Source: CAVVGZ01 sp963747965
GTDB taxonomy: Bacteria; Chloroflexota; Anaerolineae; Anaerolineales; Anaerolineaceae
DNA length: 64,000 nt
Direction: 5' to 3'
NCBI GenBank assembly: GCA_963747965.1
Contig: CAVVGZ010000005.1
Location: 196,038-260,037, forward strand
The notes beneath the pieces are model-generated. The model was not told the DNA's origin. It worked only from the letters and a program-made list of their open reading frames with translations, and did no database searches. The stretch's first letter is position 1. Every line of letters starts with the position of its first letter. Shown here one piece after another: positions 1-8,125 of this stretch. The position numbers and the translations under genes were made by a program.

Positions 1-1
1 C

Positions 2-211
2 AGGCAGACAGATGAGTTTGGTAAACCTTCCGGGAAGCCATACGTTGCAATTGATACTGTGAACGCCGGAGTAGGTGAACTTGTTCTTACTGCAGCCGGA
101 TCAAGTGCCCGACAGACTACGATTACCAAGGATACACCGGTTGATGCAGTGATTATGGCTGTTATTGATACCCTTGAAGTTGATGGCAATCTCGTTTTCC
201 AAAAAGAATAA
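2..211 (+). CDS. BMC pentameric vertex protein, EutN/CcmL family (3' part)
   Basis: The window starts inside this gene; 69 C-terminal residues can be read, ending in a TAA at 209-211. The run VAIDTVNAGVGELVLTAAGS followed by a DAVIMAVIDTLEVDG end is typical of the EutN/CcmL pentamer, which caps the vertices of polyhedral microcompartment shells. A full protein is about 90 residues, so roughly a quarter is missing. It sits 15 bp before the aldehyde dehydrogenase and belongs to the same operon. Two more EutN-type genes lie downstream, making three pentamer genes in one locus. Confidence 0.88.
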   Translation, partial: RQTDEFGKPSGKPYVAIDTVNAGVGELVLTAAGSSARQTTITKDTPVDAVIMAVIDTLEVDGNLVFQKE

Positions 212-226
212 TGTTGATGGGGATTC

Positions 227-1687
227 ATGGCTCTAGCATTTGACCTCGATTTAACATCCGTTCAAGAAGCCCGCCACCTGGTTGAGGCTGCATACCAGGC
301 TCAACAAGTCTGGGGAAAGGCAAGCCAGGATCTGGTGGATCGGGTTTGCTCAGCAATGGCTGAAGCAGCTTTCGGTGCATCCGAGAGACTGGGCCGGATG
401 GCTCATGAAGAGACCGGGTATGGAGTTCCGGAACATAAACGAATTAAGAATGAGTTTGCCTCACGCTTCCTGTGGAACAGTATTAAGGATATAAAAACTG
501 TTGGTGTTGTTGGCCATGATCCAATAAAAAAAGTAGTTGAAATTGCCTGGCCAGCTGGAATTGTCGCAGCACTTACTCCCAGTACTAATCCAACCTCTAC
601 TGTGATGGCAAAGGTAATAATGGCGGTGAAGGCACGCAATGGAATTGTTGTGGCGCCGCATCCTTCTTCGGTCCGCTGCTGCGTGGAGACTGCCCGATTA
701 ATGGCTAATGCAGCTGAACAAAATGGTGCTCCAAAGGGTTTGATCAGCTGTATGGAGAATATTTCCCTTGCAGGTACCCAGGAATTGATGAACCATAAAC
801 GGATCCGGCTGATTTTGGCCACCGGCGGAAGCCCTATGGTTAAGGCGGCTCACTCGGTTGGGAAACCTGCTTATGGCGTTGGACCTGGAAATGTCCCGGT
901 GTATGTTGACAGGAGCGCAGATCTTGAGAAAGCTGCCCGTTATATTGTCAGCAGCAAGGCGTTTGATTTTTCTACAATTTGCGCAACCGAGCAGGCAGTT
1001 ATTGCCGATCGCCCAATTGCTGAACGGCTGGCGGAATTAATGAAGGCACAGGGGGCATATTTTGTCGATAGTCTGCAGGCGGATCTTCTGGCAAAATTAT
1101 TGTTCAGAGAGGATGGATCAATCAATCCAGCAACTGTGGGAAAATCCCCCCAATACCTTGCTGCAATGGCAGGATTGGAGGTCCCTCGATCGGCAAGGAT
1201 TCTGGTTGCAAAACTCAAGCGAGTCGGCAAGGATGAACCCCTTTCACGAGAAAAATTAACCACTGTTTTGGGATGGTATGTAGCAGATGGATGGGAAGCC
1301 GGTTGTGAAAGATGCATTGAATTAATACAATTCGGGGGTCGAGGCCACAGCCAGATAATCTGGGCAAATAACCAGGATGTCATCATGCAGTTCGGATTGG
1401 AAAAACCGGTATTCAGAATCCTGGTCAACACACCGGGAACTCTCGGAGCAATTGGTTATACAACCGGGGTGATGCCTTCCATGACCCTGGGAGCCGGAGC
1501 TATTGGCGGTTCAATTACTGGCGATAATATTACGGTTTACCATTTATTTAATATTAAGAGGCTGGCTTATGAACTTATGCCGCCACCGGATATTTTCTTC
1601 CAACCGGTAAATGAATCTCAAGGGATTTCACCGCAGGAACTTGAAAAAATTGTTTATGAAGTAGTTCAGCAGATTGTTGGAAAATAA
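227..1687 (+). CDS. BMC-associated acylating aldehyde dehydrogenase (CoA-dependent)
   Basis: 486 residues of the EutE/PduP/AdhE-N class, which oxidises an aldehyde with NAD+ and CoA to acyl-CoA inside a microcompartment. Visible are the Rossmann region with ALTPSTNPTST (about 115-125), the GVGPGNVPVYV segment (about 217-227) and the catalytic cysteine Cys252 in FDFSTICATEQAV. The last 25 residues form a short linker and then an amphipathic helix (SPQELEKIVYEVVQQIVGK), which looks like an encapsulation peptide targeting the enzyme to the shell lumen. The start ATG follows a GGGG-rich leader 15 bp after the upstream shell gene. The aldehyde source is not encoded in the window, so substrate is unknown. 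Family assignment is secure, specificity is not. Confidence 0.93.
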   Translation: MALAFDLDLTSVQEARHLVEAAYQAQQVWGKASQDLVDRVCSAMAEAAFGASERLGRMAHEETGYGVPEHKRIKNEFASRFLWNSIKDIKTVGVVGHDPIKKVVEIAWPAGIVAALTPSTNPTSTVMAKVIMAVKARNGIVVAPHPSSVRCCVETARLMANAAEQNGAPKGLISCMENISLAGTQELMNHKRIRLILATGGSPMVKAAHSVGKPAYGVGPGNVPVYVDRSADLEKAARYIVSSKAFDFSTICATEQAVIADRPIAERLAELMKAQGAYFVDSLQADLLAKLLFREDGSINPATVGKSPQYLAAMAGLEVPRSARILVAKLKRVGKDEPLSREKLTTVLGWYVADGWEAGCERCIELIQFGGRGHSQIIWANNQDVIMQFGLEKPVFRILVNTPGTLGAIGYTTGVMPSMTLGAGAIGGSITGDNITVYHLFNIKRLAYELMPPPDIFFQPVNESQGISPQELEKIVYEVVQQIVGK

Positions 1688-1729
1688 TCTGATATTACAA
1701 AGAAAAATTTGATTATAGAGGAGTTTTGT

Positions 1730-2065
1730 ATGGCACAAGAAATCGCTTTAATTGCATTAGGAATGGTTGAAACTCGTGGTCTGGTTGGTGCTGTTGAAGC
1801 TGCCGATGCCATGGTAAAAGCGGCCAATGTGGTTCTCATCGGTTCAGAGTATGTTGGCGGTGGTTATGTGACAGTAATGGTGCGCGGAGATGTTGGCGCA
1901 GTAAAAGCTGCCACGGATGCTGGTGCAGCAGCTGCAAAACGGGTAGGTGAATTGGTTTCTGTCCATGTCATCCCCAGGCCCCACGAAGATGTGGAGATGA
2001 TTCTCCCACAGCGGTCAAAGGGAAGTTTTGCCGGGCGGGCAGCTGAAGGTAAAAAGGTCGCTTAA
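1730..2065 (+). CDS. BMC-H hexameric shell protein
   Basis: 111 residues, one Pf00936-type BMC domain: ALGMVETRGLVGAVEAADAM at the N-terminus, then VVLIGSEYVGGGYVTVMVRGDVGAV and the IPRPHEDVEMILP end. These hexamers tile the facets of the shell. I start it at the ATG at 1730, preceded by AGAGGAG at 1717-1723, rather than at an in-frame upstream ATT codon; this gives the canonical MAQEIALIALGMVE start. The tail after the BMC core (about 20 residues, basic) is short. It is the only BMC-H gene in the window; others may lie upstream. Confidence 0.95.
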   Translation: MAQEIALIALGMVETRGLVGAVEAADAMVKAANVVLIGSEYVGGGYVTVMVRGDVGAVKAATDAGAAAAKRVGELVSVHVIPRPHEDVEMILPQRSKGSFAGRAAEGKKVA

Positions 2066-2073
2066 GAAAAGGA

Positions 2074-2925
2074 TTGGAATCTCACACTGCCGACAGGATT
2101 GATTCTTATCTCTCTGCTGCCGAAGCTGTAATCCAGCCTTCCTTTTCTCAGGCACCCCCTTTCTTGATCCAGCCCGGGCAGAGGGCTGTCCATGTGGGGG
2201 TTGACCTGGGTACTGCATACATCGTACTGGTGGTCCTGGATGAAATGTTTCAGCCAATTGCCGGGGAGTACCAATTTGCTCAGGTTGTTCGGGACGGATT
2301 GGTGGTAGATTTCATTGGAGCAATTGATATCCTGAGTGGGATGAAAAAAAGATTGGAAGACAGGATTGGAATGGAACTCAATCATGCTGCAACAGGATAT
2401 CCACCCGGTGTTCCCTTGACAGAGGTACGAGCGACTGCCCATGTCCTGGATGCTGCCGGATTATTCTGTTCAGGCCAGATAGCAGAACCTGTTGCTGCGA
2501 ATAAAGTGATCGGACTCCACGATGGAGCGATAGTTGATGTGGGCGGCGGCACAACTGGTATTGCGATTATCAAGGATGATAAGGTAATCTACACTGCCGA
2601 TGAACCAACTGGAGGCACACATTTTTCCTTGGTGATTGCCGGGGCACACGGAATATCTTTTGAAGCAGCAGAAGATTTAAAAAAGGACCCAGCCCAACAA
2701 CAAAGACTTTTCCCGGTAGTGCGTCCTGTTATGGAAAAAGTCTCAAATATTGTTACCAAACACCTTGAAGGTAAAGAGGTTTTTCAAATAAAGCTGGTTG
2801 GAGGAACGGCATCATTTCCAGGAATGGCTGAAGTTATGCAGGAATATACGGGAATTTTAACATCCATTCCGTCGCGTCCACTTTTTGTAACCCCCTTGGG
2901 GATAGCCATGCATGATGTCCAATAA
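2074..2925 (+). CDS. eutJ: EutJ-like Hsp70/actin-fold chaperone of the BMC operon
   Basis: About 283 residues with the ASKHA ATPase fold: phosphate-1 motif GVDLGTAYIVLVVLD, phosphate-2 motif VDVGGGTTGIAII and adenosine motif LVGGTASFPGM. EutJ proteins are small DnaK-like proteins without the substrate domain, encoded in ethanolamine-type and other microcompartment operons and thought to aid assembly or maturation. The start is uncertain: the frame opens with a TTG at 2074, directly abutting an AAAAGGA sequence, and there is no good ATG before the first motif. It is 8 bp from the BMC-H stop, consistent with one transcript. Confidence 0.85.
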   Translation: MESHTADRIDSYLSAAEAVIQPSFSQAPPFLIQPGQRAVHVGVDLGTAYIVLVVLDEMFQPIAGEYQFAQVVRDGLVVDFIGAIDILSGMKKRLEDRIGMELNHAATGYPPGVPLTEVRATAHVLDAAGLFCSGQIAEPVAANKVIGLHDGAIVDVGGGTTGIAIIKDDKVIYTADEPTGGTHFSLVIAGAHGISFEAAEDLKKDPAQQQRLFPVVRPVMEKVSNIVTKHLEGKEVFQIKLVGGTASFPGMAEVMQEYTGILTSIPSRPLFVTPLGIAMHDVQ

Positions 2926-2943
2926 TTATGGAAAGGAGTATTA

Positions 2944-3570
2944 ATGGCTGAAAATTTTTCTTTACGGTGTTATTGTTTTTTGGATCGCATGCAGGCACAA
3001 TATGCTGCTTTCATCGGTACGGTGACCCAGGGTGACCTGCCAACGGAAGGAATGGCATCCCTTTACGTGGAAATGGCTCCCGGGAATGAGGTCTTTCGGG
3101 TGGTTGATATTGCGGTCAAGGCTACAGAGGCTAGACCGGGAGCCCAAATTGTTGAACGTGAATTTGGAATGTTTGAAGTTCATTCGCTTAATCAGGCCGC
3201 AGTAATCGAGGCTGGCGAGGTAGTCCTGGCAAGGCTTGGTTTATCTGTGAGGGACCGCATAAAACCGCAAATTGCGTCTACCCAGGTAATTACCAGGATC
3301 GATCCATATCAGGCGCAGCTGCTTAACCGATTTCGGCGGGGGAGCATGATTGTACCTGGTGAAACACTTCTCGTCCTTGAATGTGCCCCAGCCGCTTATA
3401 TTAATTATGCCTGTAATGAAACCGAAAAAAAGGCCAATATAAAAATAGTTCACGTCTCATCCGTCGGGCGGTATGGGAGGATGTGGCTTTCAGGCAGCGA
3501 GGCAGAGATAATTACAGCCCGAAATGCTGCAATCCAGGCATTAGAAGCTCTGGAAGGGAAACAAGAATAG
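2944..3570 (+). CDS. BMC-T tandem-domain trimeric shell protein (permuted, CsoS1D-type)
   Basis: 208 residues. The order and motifs (LRCYCFLDRMQAQYAAFIG near the N-terminus, then AVKATEARPGAQIVEREFG, and in the second half GSMIVPGETLLVLECAPAAY and GSEAEIITARNAA) fit two fused circularly permuted BMC domains. Such trimers form pseudohexameric facet tiles and, in this subfamily, can stack into double layers with a large gated pore that is proposed to pass bulky metabolites. AAGGAG lies just upstream of the ATG. Length is normal for the family. The subfamily call rests on recalled similarity to double-stacking trimers of other phyla. Confidence 0.85.
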   Translation: MAENFSLRCYCFLDRMQAQYAAFIGTVTQGDLPTEGMASLYVEMAPGNEVFRVVDIAVKATEARPGAQIVEREFGMFEVHSLNQAAVIEAGEVVLARLGLSVRDRIKPQIASTQVITRIDPYQAQLLNRFRRGSMIVPGETLLVLECAPAAYINYACNETEKKANIKIVHVSSVGRYGRMWLSGSEAEIITARNAAIQALEALEGKQE

Positions 3571-3613
3571 ACGGTCTTTTGGACCCGGGATATAGTAGAA
3601 AGCGGAGTTAGGT

Positions 3614-3976
3614 ATGCCAAAAGAATTTTATACGGAACGCGATATCGAGGACATGGCTAAAAAGGGAGTTCAATCTCTGGTTGTGACGGATGATATCGTT
3701 CTGACAGAATTAGCCTACGAAAAAGCTGACCGCCTTGGGGTTAAGTTGATCCGACCAAATGCAACACCCCCCAGTGCGCCAGTCCGGCCTTATATTTCCG
3801 AGCAAACACCATGGTCTGGGGCTTTACCGGTAGTTAAGGATTCTTGTCCAGAATGTTCATCAAATCTCTCAAAAAGGGTACATGATGCAGTTATGGCTCG
3901 ATTAGGAGGGCAGGTAGATCCGGCTCTTCTGGATGTGATCATAAAAAGAGTTCTCAATAATGTAGGATTAAAATAG
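3614..3976 (+). CDS. Small BMC-associated protein with ERDIEDMAKKG N-terminus
   Basis: 120 residues. The N-terminal part (YTERDIEDMAKKGVQSLVV, then LTELAYEKADRLGVKLI) is a helical module common in microcompartment operons, seen fused to or beside EutQ/EutT-like and phosphotransacylase genes; its function is not established. A Pro/Ser linker with a CPEC pair follows, then a C-terminal helix VDPALLDVIIKRVLNNVG, which is amphipathic and could itself be an encapsulation-type peptide (inference). GGAG precedes the ATG. The next gene begins 3 bp after its stop, so the two are probably translationally coupled. Confidence 0.7.
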   Translation: MPKEFYTERDIEDMAKKGVQSLVVTDDIVLTELAYEKADRLGVKLIRPNATPPSAPVRPYISEQTPWSGALPVVKDSCPECSSNLSKRVHDAVMARLGGQVDPALLDVIIKRVLNNVGLK

Positions 3977-3979
3977 ATT

Positions 3980-4300
3980 ATGTTATTCGGCCTTGTCCGC
4001 GGGAATGCAGTTTGCACCATGAAAGTCCCTGGAACGGAGGGGCTTAAATTCCTGGTTGTACAGCCATTGGATAAACATATGGAACCAGTAGGGTTACTGC
4101 AGGTTGCGGTAGATGTTGTGCAGGCAGGAGAAGGAGATCTATGTGTGATGGTTAGATCACGCGATGCCTCTCTGGCAATGCCGGATGTAAAATTTGTACC
4201 AGTTGACCTGGCGCTGGTAGGCATAGTCGACGAATTGGAAGTACGTCCGGATGGAGAATTTGATTTTACTCTAAAACCGGGATGGGTTCAATATACATGA
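3980..4300 (+). CDS. BMC pentameric vertex protein, EutN/CcmL family
   Basis: 106 residues with LVRGNAVCTMKVPGTEGLKFLVVQPLD at the N-terminus and VDLALVGIVDELEV toward the end, the EutN/CcmL pattern. It has no ribosome binding site of its own; the ATG is 3 bp after the preceding stop, implying coupling. Its C-terminus is longer than usual by about 15 residues and overlaps the next pentamer gene by 4 bp (ATGA at 4297-4300). Second of three pentamer genes. Confidence 0.9.
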   Translation: MLFGLVRGNAVCTMKVPGTEGLKFLVVQPLDKHMEPVGLLQVAVDVVQAGEGDLCVMVRSRDASLAMPDVKFVPVDLALVGIVDELEVRPDGEFDFTLKPGWVQYT

Positions 4301-4584
4301 TCATTGGAAAAGTTACCGGCACAGTTGTCACTACAGTCAGCCATCCCCATTATAATAATTACCGGATTCTGGTTGTACAGCCGATGATATTTCCCGGGGA
4401 CAAAGCCGATGGTGATTTTATTGCCGTAGATAATACCCATGCCGGTATTGGCGATACGGTTCTGGTCAATCGCGAAGGCGGTGGGGCCAGGCAGGTCTTA
4501 AATAATCCGGATGCGTGTATAATTTCTGTAATTGTAGGAATTGTGGATTCGGTCTTTATTGCTGAAGAATATTTATCTGGTTAG
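4297..4584 (+). CDS. BMC pentameric vertex protein, EutN/CcmL family
   Basis: 95 residues beginning MIIGKVTGTVVTTVSHPHY, a textbook EutN/CcmL start, followed by YRILVVQPM, AGIGDTVLVNREGGGARQV and a final IVGIVDSVFI strand. I choose the ATG at 4297 over an in-frame ATG at 4282 because it gives the family start and a 4-bp ATGA overlap with the gene before. Third pentamer gene; different pentamers may occupy different vertices, as in other loci with three copies. Confidence 0.92.
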   Translation: MIIGKVTGTVVTTVSHPHYNNYRILVVQPMIFPGDKADGDFIAVDNTHAGIGDTVLVNREGGGARQVLNNPDACIISVIVGIVDSVFIAEEYLSG

Positions 4585-4597
4585 GTGAAGTGTTATT

Positions 4598-4897
4598 ATG
4601 GGTTCCAACCTCATTAACTTATATTTACAAAATCGCCTTGAAAGTGGTATGCAGGCTGTACCCTGTAAAAATTGCCCTGGTGGAAAGATGTTCAGGCAAT
4701 TCAGCACATATTTTACCTGGATGGGCGATGAACTGGTTGCTGTCCCTGATTTTCCACTATGGCAGTGTGATGTTTGCAAACATTGTGAGTACGATATACA
4801 GGCTCGTCAATATCTGAGGACGACATTCACCAGGGGGCATCAAAAGAATTTTTCCGGTTTTGTGCAATTAAATAAAGTTCATCCATTATCAAAATAG
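4598..4897 (+). CDS. Small zinc-ribbon protein (YgiT/MqsA-N-like) at the end of the BMC operon
   Basis: 99 residues with two cysteine pairs, CKNC near residue 23 and CDVC/CKHC near residue 51-55, separated by an aromatic-rich segment (FSTYFTWMGDELVAVPDFPLWQC). This spacing resembles the zinc-binding N-terminal domain of YgiT/MqsA-type proteins, but the HTH half of an antitoxin is absent and no toxin gene is adjacent. It follows the last shell gene by 13 bp and precedes the operon terminator, so it is most likely the last operon gene. Role unknown; regulatory or metal/iron-sulfur related functions are only guesses. Confidence 0.6.
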   Translation: MGSNLINLYLQNRLESGMQAVPCKNCPGGKMFRQFSTYFTWMGDELVAVPDFPLWQCDVCKHCEYDIQARQYLRTTFTRGHQKNFSGFVQLNKVHPLSK

Positions 4898-4915
4898 TCA
4901 ATTAGCGGAATGGTT

Positions 4916-4949
4916 AAAAAGATCCCATCCAAACGGATGGGATCTTTTT
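4916..4949. terminator. Bidirectional Rho-independent terminator
   Basis: A 10-bp perfect stem (GATCCCATCC / GGATGGGATC) with an AAAC loop is flanked by an A-run on the left and a T-run on the right. It can end both the BMC operon on the plus strand and the convergent HAD phosphatase gene on the minus strand, whose stop codon is at 4951. Confidence 0.9.
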
Positions 4950-4950
4950 G

Positions 4951-5727
4951 TCATTTTTTAATGGATTCAACATCGATATTGGCGATGGATGAAACCACAC
5001 TGGTTGGTTGGTACGGGTATCTGGCGATGTCCTCCATTGTTGTGGACCCGGACAAAACGAGGATTGTTTCCAATCCTGTTTCGATGCCAGCAATGATATC
5101 TGTATCCATGCGGTCACCAATCATAACGGTATTTTCCGAGTGTACACCGAGGTAATTCAAAGCCGATCGCATCATGTATGGATTGGGTTTTCCCACAAAA
5201 AACGGAGATTTTCCGGAAGCCTTCTCAAAGAGAGCTGCCATCGCCCCACAGGCTGGTGAAATACCTCCCTCGTTTGGTCCACTTGGATCAGGGTTTGTGG
5301 CGATAAAATGCGCACCCTTCGTTATCAGCCGGATTGCCTTGGTAATGGTTTCGTAATGGTAGTTATGGGTTTCACCAAGGACAACGTAATCAGGATCAAC
5401 ATCTGTCAGTACGAATCCTTCGTTGTGCAGTGCGGTGGTTAAACCAATATCGCCTACCACAAAAGCTTTTCCATTTGATTTTTGTGATTTGAGAAAAGTT
5501 GCGGTTGCCATGGCTGAAGTGAAAATGCAATCTTCGCCAATATCAATCCCGGTATTTTTTAAGCGGTAAGCCAGATCGGCTGGCGTGAAAATTGGGTTAT
5601 TGGTAAGGACAAGAAATTTAATTTTCTTCTCCTTTAACTTTTCGATGAAAATGTCCGCTCCAGGGATCATCTGTTTCCCATGGACAAGTACACCATCCAT
5701 ATCAATAATATAATTTTTGTAATTCAT
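4951..5727 (-). CDS. HAD-IIA family phosphatase (NagD/AraL type)
   Basis: 258 residues of the haloacid dehalogenase superfamily, subfamily IIA. Motif I is IIDMDGVLVHG (nucleophile and acid Asp), motif II is the LVLTNNP threonine, the IIA cap holds the region around HYETITKAIRLI and NPDPSGPNEGG, motif III lysine is in GKPNPYMM, and motif IV is MIGDRMDTDIIAGIETG. Members dephosphorylate sugar phosphates or nucleotides; specificity cannot be read. I start at the ATG at 5727, which has AGGAG five bases upstream on its strand; an in-frame ATG 15 bp earlier lacks one. It converges on the BMC operon and is probably monocistronic. Confidence 0.88.
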   Translation of the reverse strand: MNYKNYIIDMDGVLVHGKQMIPGADIFIEKLKEKKIKFLVLTNNPIFTPADLAYRLKNTGIDIGEDCIFTSAMATATFLKSQKSNGKAFVVGDIGLTTALHNEGFVLTDVDPDYVVLGETHNYHYETITKAIRLITKGAHFIATNPDPSGPNEGGISPACGAMAALFEKASGKSPFFVGKPNPYMMRSALNYLGVHSENTVMIGDRMDTDIIAGIETGLETILVLSGSTTMEDIARYPYQPTSVVSSIANIDVESIKK

Positions 5728-6060
5728 AATGCTCCTAGTCATTTAGGGATTAACTAAAATAAGTTAATCTCTATGTTTTTTTCTTGAGGTATTTTTAATT
5801 GTAATTAAATACCGGGATCAGAAATTGAATAATGATACATTGAAAATCTCGTTCAATGGCAATAATTTTACCACATTACTTCCAGATCAGGGTGTTTGGA
5901 GGGTACCATCCCTGCATTATTAGGATTTCGATAGGCCATGATTCGTAAATCTATTGTTCCCCAGTTATTGGCAATTTTTTCTCCCCGCCAGATAGGATAC
6001 ATTTTGCCTGAAAATTGCGGATTCTCATTTTCAGGTCTTTAAAGATAAGCTGATTATGCA
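5728..6060. other. Intergenic region
   Basis: About 330 AT-rich bases between the divergent-reading HAD gene start and the groEL terminator, with no ORF that looks coding. One inverted repeat, CTGAAAAT at 6008-6015 with ATTTTCAG at 6027-6034, could be a weak hairpin. The HAD promoter should lie within the first 100 bases, but I see no convincing hexamer pair. Confidence 0.5.
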
Positions 6061-6093
6061 AAAAAAAGACAGGTAGTGAACTCACTACCTGTC
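6061..6093 (-). terminator. Rho-independent terminator of groESL
   Basis: On the minus strand a 12-bp stem (GACAGGTAGTGA / TCACTACCTGTC) is followed directly by seven T residues. It sits 25 bp past the groEL stop. Confidence 0.92.
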
Positions 6094-6117
6094 CTCCTTC
6101 GGTTTCAACCAATTATT

Positions 6118-7752
6118 TTAATAATCGGGCATCTGAGGAGCCATCTGCGGCTTCTCTTTTTCCGGAATATCTGTAATCAAGGCTTCAGTGGTCAATATCA
6201 TGGCTGCGATAGATGTCGCATTTTCCAGTGCGCCGCGGGTAACTTTTGCGGGATCAATCACACCACCTTTTACCATATCTCCGTACTCGCAAGTTAAGAC
6301 ATCGTATCCGATGCGGTCATTCTTGGCTTTTTTCTGGGCCTGGCGAACATTCTCAAGAACCACAGAGCCATCCTCTCCGGCATTTTCCGCAATTTTTCTC
6401 ATAGGGATTTCCAGAGCCTTGCGGACAATTTTTACACCGGTTTGTTCATCATCAGATGCCATTTTGAGTCCATCGAGGGAGCTCATCGCATTAATCAGGG
6501 CTACACCACCACCCGGTACGATACCTTCTTCAACAGCTGCACGCGTGGCAGATAAGGCATCTTCAACGCGGTGTTTCTTTTCTTTGAGCTCAGTCTCGGT
6601 TGCAGCGCCAACACGGATAATGGCTACACCACCGGATAACTTGGCTAAACGTTCCTGAAGTTTTTCGCGGTCGTAATCGCTGGTTGATTTGTCGATTTCA
6701 ACCCGGATCTGTTCGATACGGCCTTTGATTTTCTTCTCATCACCCTTACCGCCAATGATGGTTGTATTTTCTTTATCTGCGATAACTTTTTCAGCTTTGC
6801 CAAGGTCAGCAACACTTACGGTTTCCAGTTTGCGCCCGGTCTCTTCAGAAATAACCTCTGCACCGGTCAGGTCAGCAATGTCCTGAAGCATGGCTTTACG
6901 GCGATCGCCGAAACCGGGGGCTTTTACAGCAAGTACATTAAGCATGCCACGCAGTTTATTGAGGACCAGGGTGGCAAGAGCCTCACCATCGATATCCTCT
7001 GCGACCAGAACAAGTTCGCGCCGTCCGGATTGAACTAAATTCTCAAGCAGGGGGATGATATCTGCTGCGGCAGAAATTTTCTTGTCATAGATCAGAATAT
7101 AGGGCTCATTAATGACGGCTTCCATATGTTCTGAATCGGTAATGAAGTAGGGTGAAATATATCCGCGGTCAAATTGCATACCTTCAACATATTCGGTTTC
7201 AAATTCGAGACCCTTGGATTCTTCAACGGTGATAACGCCATCTTTTCCAACCTTGTCCATTACTTCGGCAATCAGATCGCCGATTGCGCGATCCTGGGCG
7301 GAAATGGAAGCAACGTTGGCGATATCTTCTTTGGTGGCGATGTCAATAGCCTGTTTTCTGATGGCATCCGCAACAGCCTTGGATGCTGCTTCGATGCCGT
7401 GTTTTAGAAGCATCGGGTTGGCACCGGCGGCCAGGGTTTTCAGGCCTTCGGAAACAATGGCGTGCGCCAGGACGGTGGATGTGGTGGTGCCGTCACCGGC
7501 GATGTCATTGGTTTTAGTCGCAGCTTCTTTAAGAAGCTGGGCGCCCATATTCTGGAAGGGATCTTCCAGTTCAATTTCTTTTGCAACGGTCACACCATCA
7601 TGGGTGATGGTTGGGGAACCGAATTTCCGATCAATCGCAACATTACGGCCCTTTGGTCCAAGAGTGGTTGCTACTGAAGTTGCTACTACATCGATACCTT
7701 CCCTGAGTCGGCGTCGTGCTTCCTCTGAGAAAATTATTTGTTTGGCTGCCAT
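6118..7752 (-). CDS. groEL: Chaperonin GroEL (Hsp60)
   Basis: 544 residues, the 60-kDa subunit of the ATP-driven protein-folding chamber in the cytoplasm. It begins AAKQIIFSEEARRRLREGIDVVA; the ATP-binding GDGTTTSTVLA segment and the VVEEG-like AAVEEGIVPGGGVAL segment are intact. The C-terminus ends PQMAPQMPDY, so the usual Gly-Gly-Met tail is replaced by a short Pro/Met tail, as in several Chloroflexota GroELs. AGGAG lies nine bases before the ATG. It follows groES by 38 bp under a CIRCE-controlled promoter. Confidence 0.98.
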   Translation of the reverse strand: MAAKQIIFSEEARRRLREGIDVVATSVATTLGPKGRNVAIDRKFGSPTITHDGVTVAKEIELEDPFQNMGAQLLKEAATKTNDIAGDGTTTSTVLAHAIVSEGLKTLAAGANPMLLKHGIEAASKAVADAIRKQAIDIATKEDIANVASISAQDRAIGDLIAEVMDKVGKDGVITVEESKGLEFETEYVEGMQFDRGYISPYFITDSEHMEAVINEPYILIYDKKISAAADIIPLLENLVQSGRRELVLVAEDIDGEALATLVLNKLRGMLNVLAVKAPGFGDRRKAMLQDIADLTGAEVISEETGRKLETVSVADLGKAEKVIADKENTTIIGGKGDEKKIKGRIEQIRVEIDKSTSDYDREKLQERLAKLSGGVAIIRVGAATETELKEKKHRVEDALSATRAAVEEGIVPGGGVALINAMSSLDGLKMASDDEQTGVKIVRKALEIPMRKIAENAGEDGSVVLENVRQAQKKAKNDRIGYDVLTCEYGDMVKGGVIDPAKVTRGALENATSIAAMILTTEALITDIPEKEKPQMAPQMPDY

Positions 7753-7790
7753 ATACTTATACTCCTTCTATGCAATATGAATGTGTTAAA

Positions 7791-8084
7791 TTACTCAACA
7801 ATAGCGAGGACATCGCTTTCGCGCAGGATCAACAATTTTTTGCTATCAACCTTAATTTCGGTTCCGCCATATTTCGCAAATAAAATTGTGTCACCAACTT
7901 TGATATCCATGGGAATGCGTTCCCCTTTCTCATTGCGGTCTCCAGGACCAACAGAGAGGACGATGCCTTTTTGTGGTTTTTCTTTTGCGGTTTCCGGTAA
8001 AACGATACCGCTTGCGGTTTTATCTTCCTGTTCGACCGGTTCCACGACCACGCGGGCTCCTAAAGGTTTGAATTTCATTGTCAT
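7791..8084 (-). CDS. groES: Co-chaperonin GroES (Hsp10)
   Basis: 97 residues: KFKPLGARVVVEPVEQEDKT at the N-terminus, the mobile loop region (KTASGIVLPETAKEKPQKG) and the YGGTEIKVDSKKLLILRESDVLAIVE end. It forms the heptameric lid of GroEL. I start at 8084 (MTMKF), five bases after GGAGG on the minus strand; the next Met, two codons in, is an alternative. A longer in-frame reading upstream runs toward the CIRCE operator and is not coding. Confidence 0.97.
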   Translation of the reverse strand: MTMKFKPLGARVVVEPVEQEDKTASGIVLPETAKEKPQKGIVLSVGPGDRNEKGERIPMDIKVGDTILFAKYGGTEIKVDSKKLLILRESDVLAIVE

Positions 8085-8125
8085 ACATGCCTCCAGATAA
8101 TGGATTAATTGAAATTTTTGGTATT

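Noticed and set aside
2074..2925. Full-length DnaK or an FtsA/MreB-type protein
   Set aside because: It lacks a substrate-binding domain and the MreB/FtsA-specific segments; the length, motifs and neighbours fit EutJ.
4598..4897. MqsA antitoxin of an MqsRA pair
   Set aside because: The HTH half is missing and no MqsR-like gene is adjacent.
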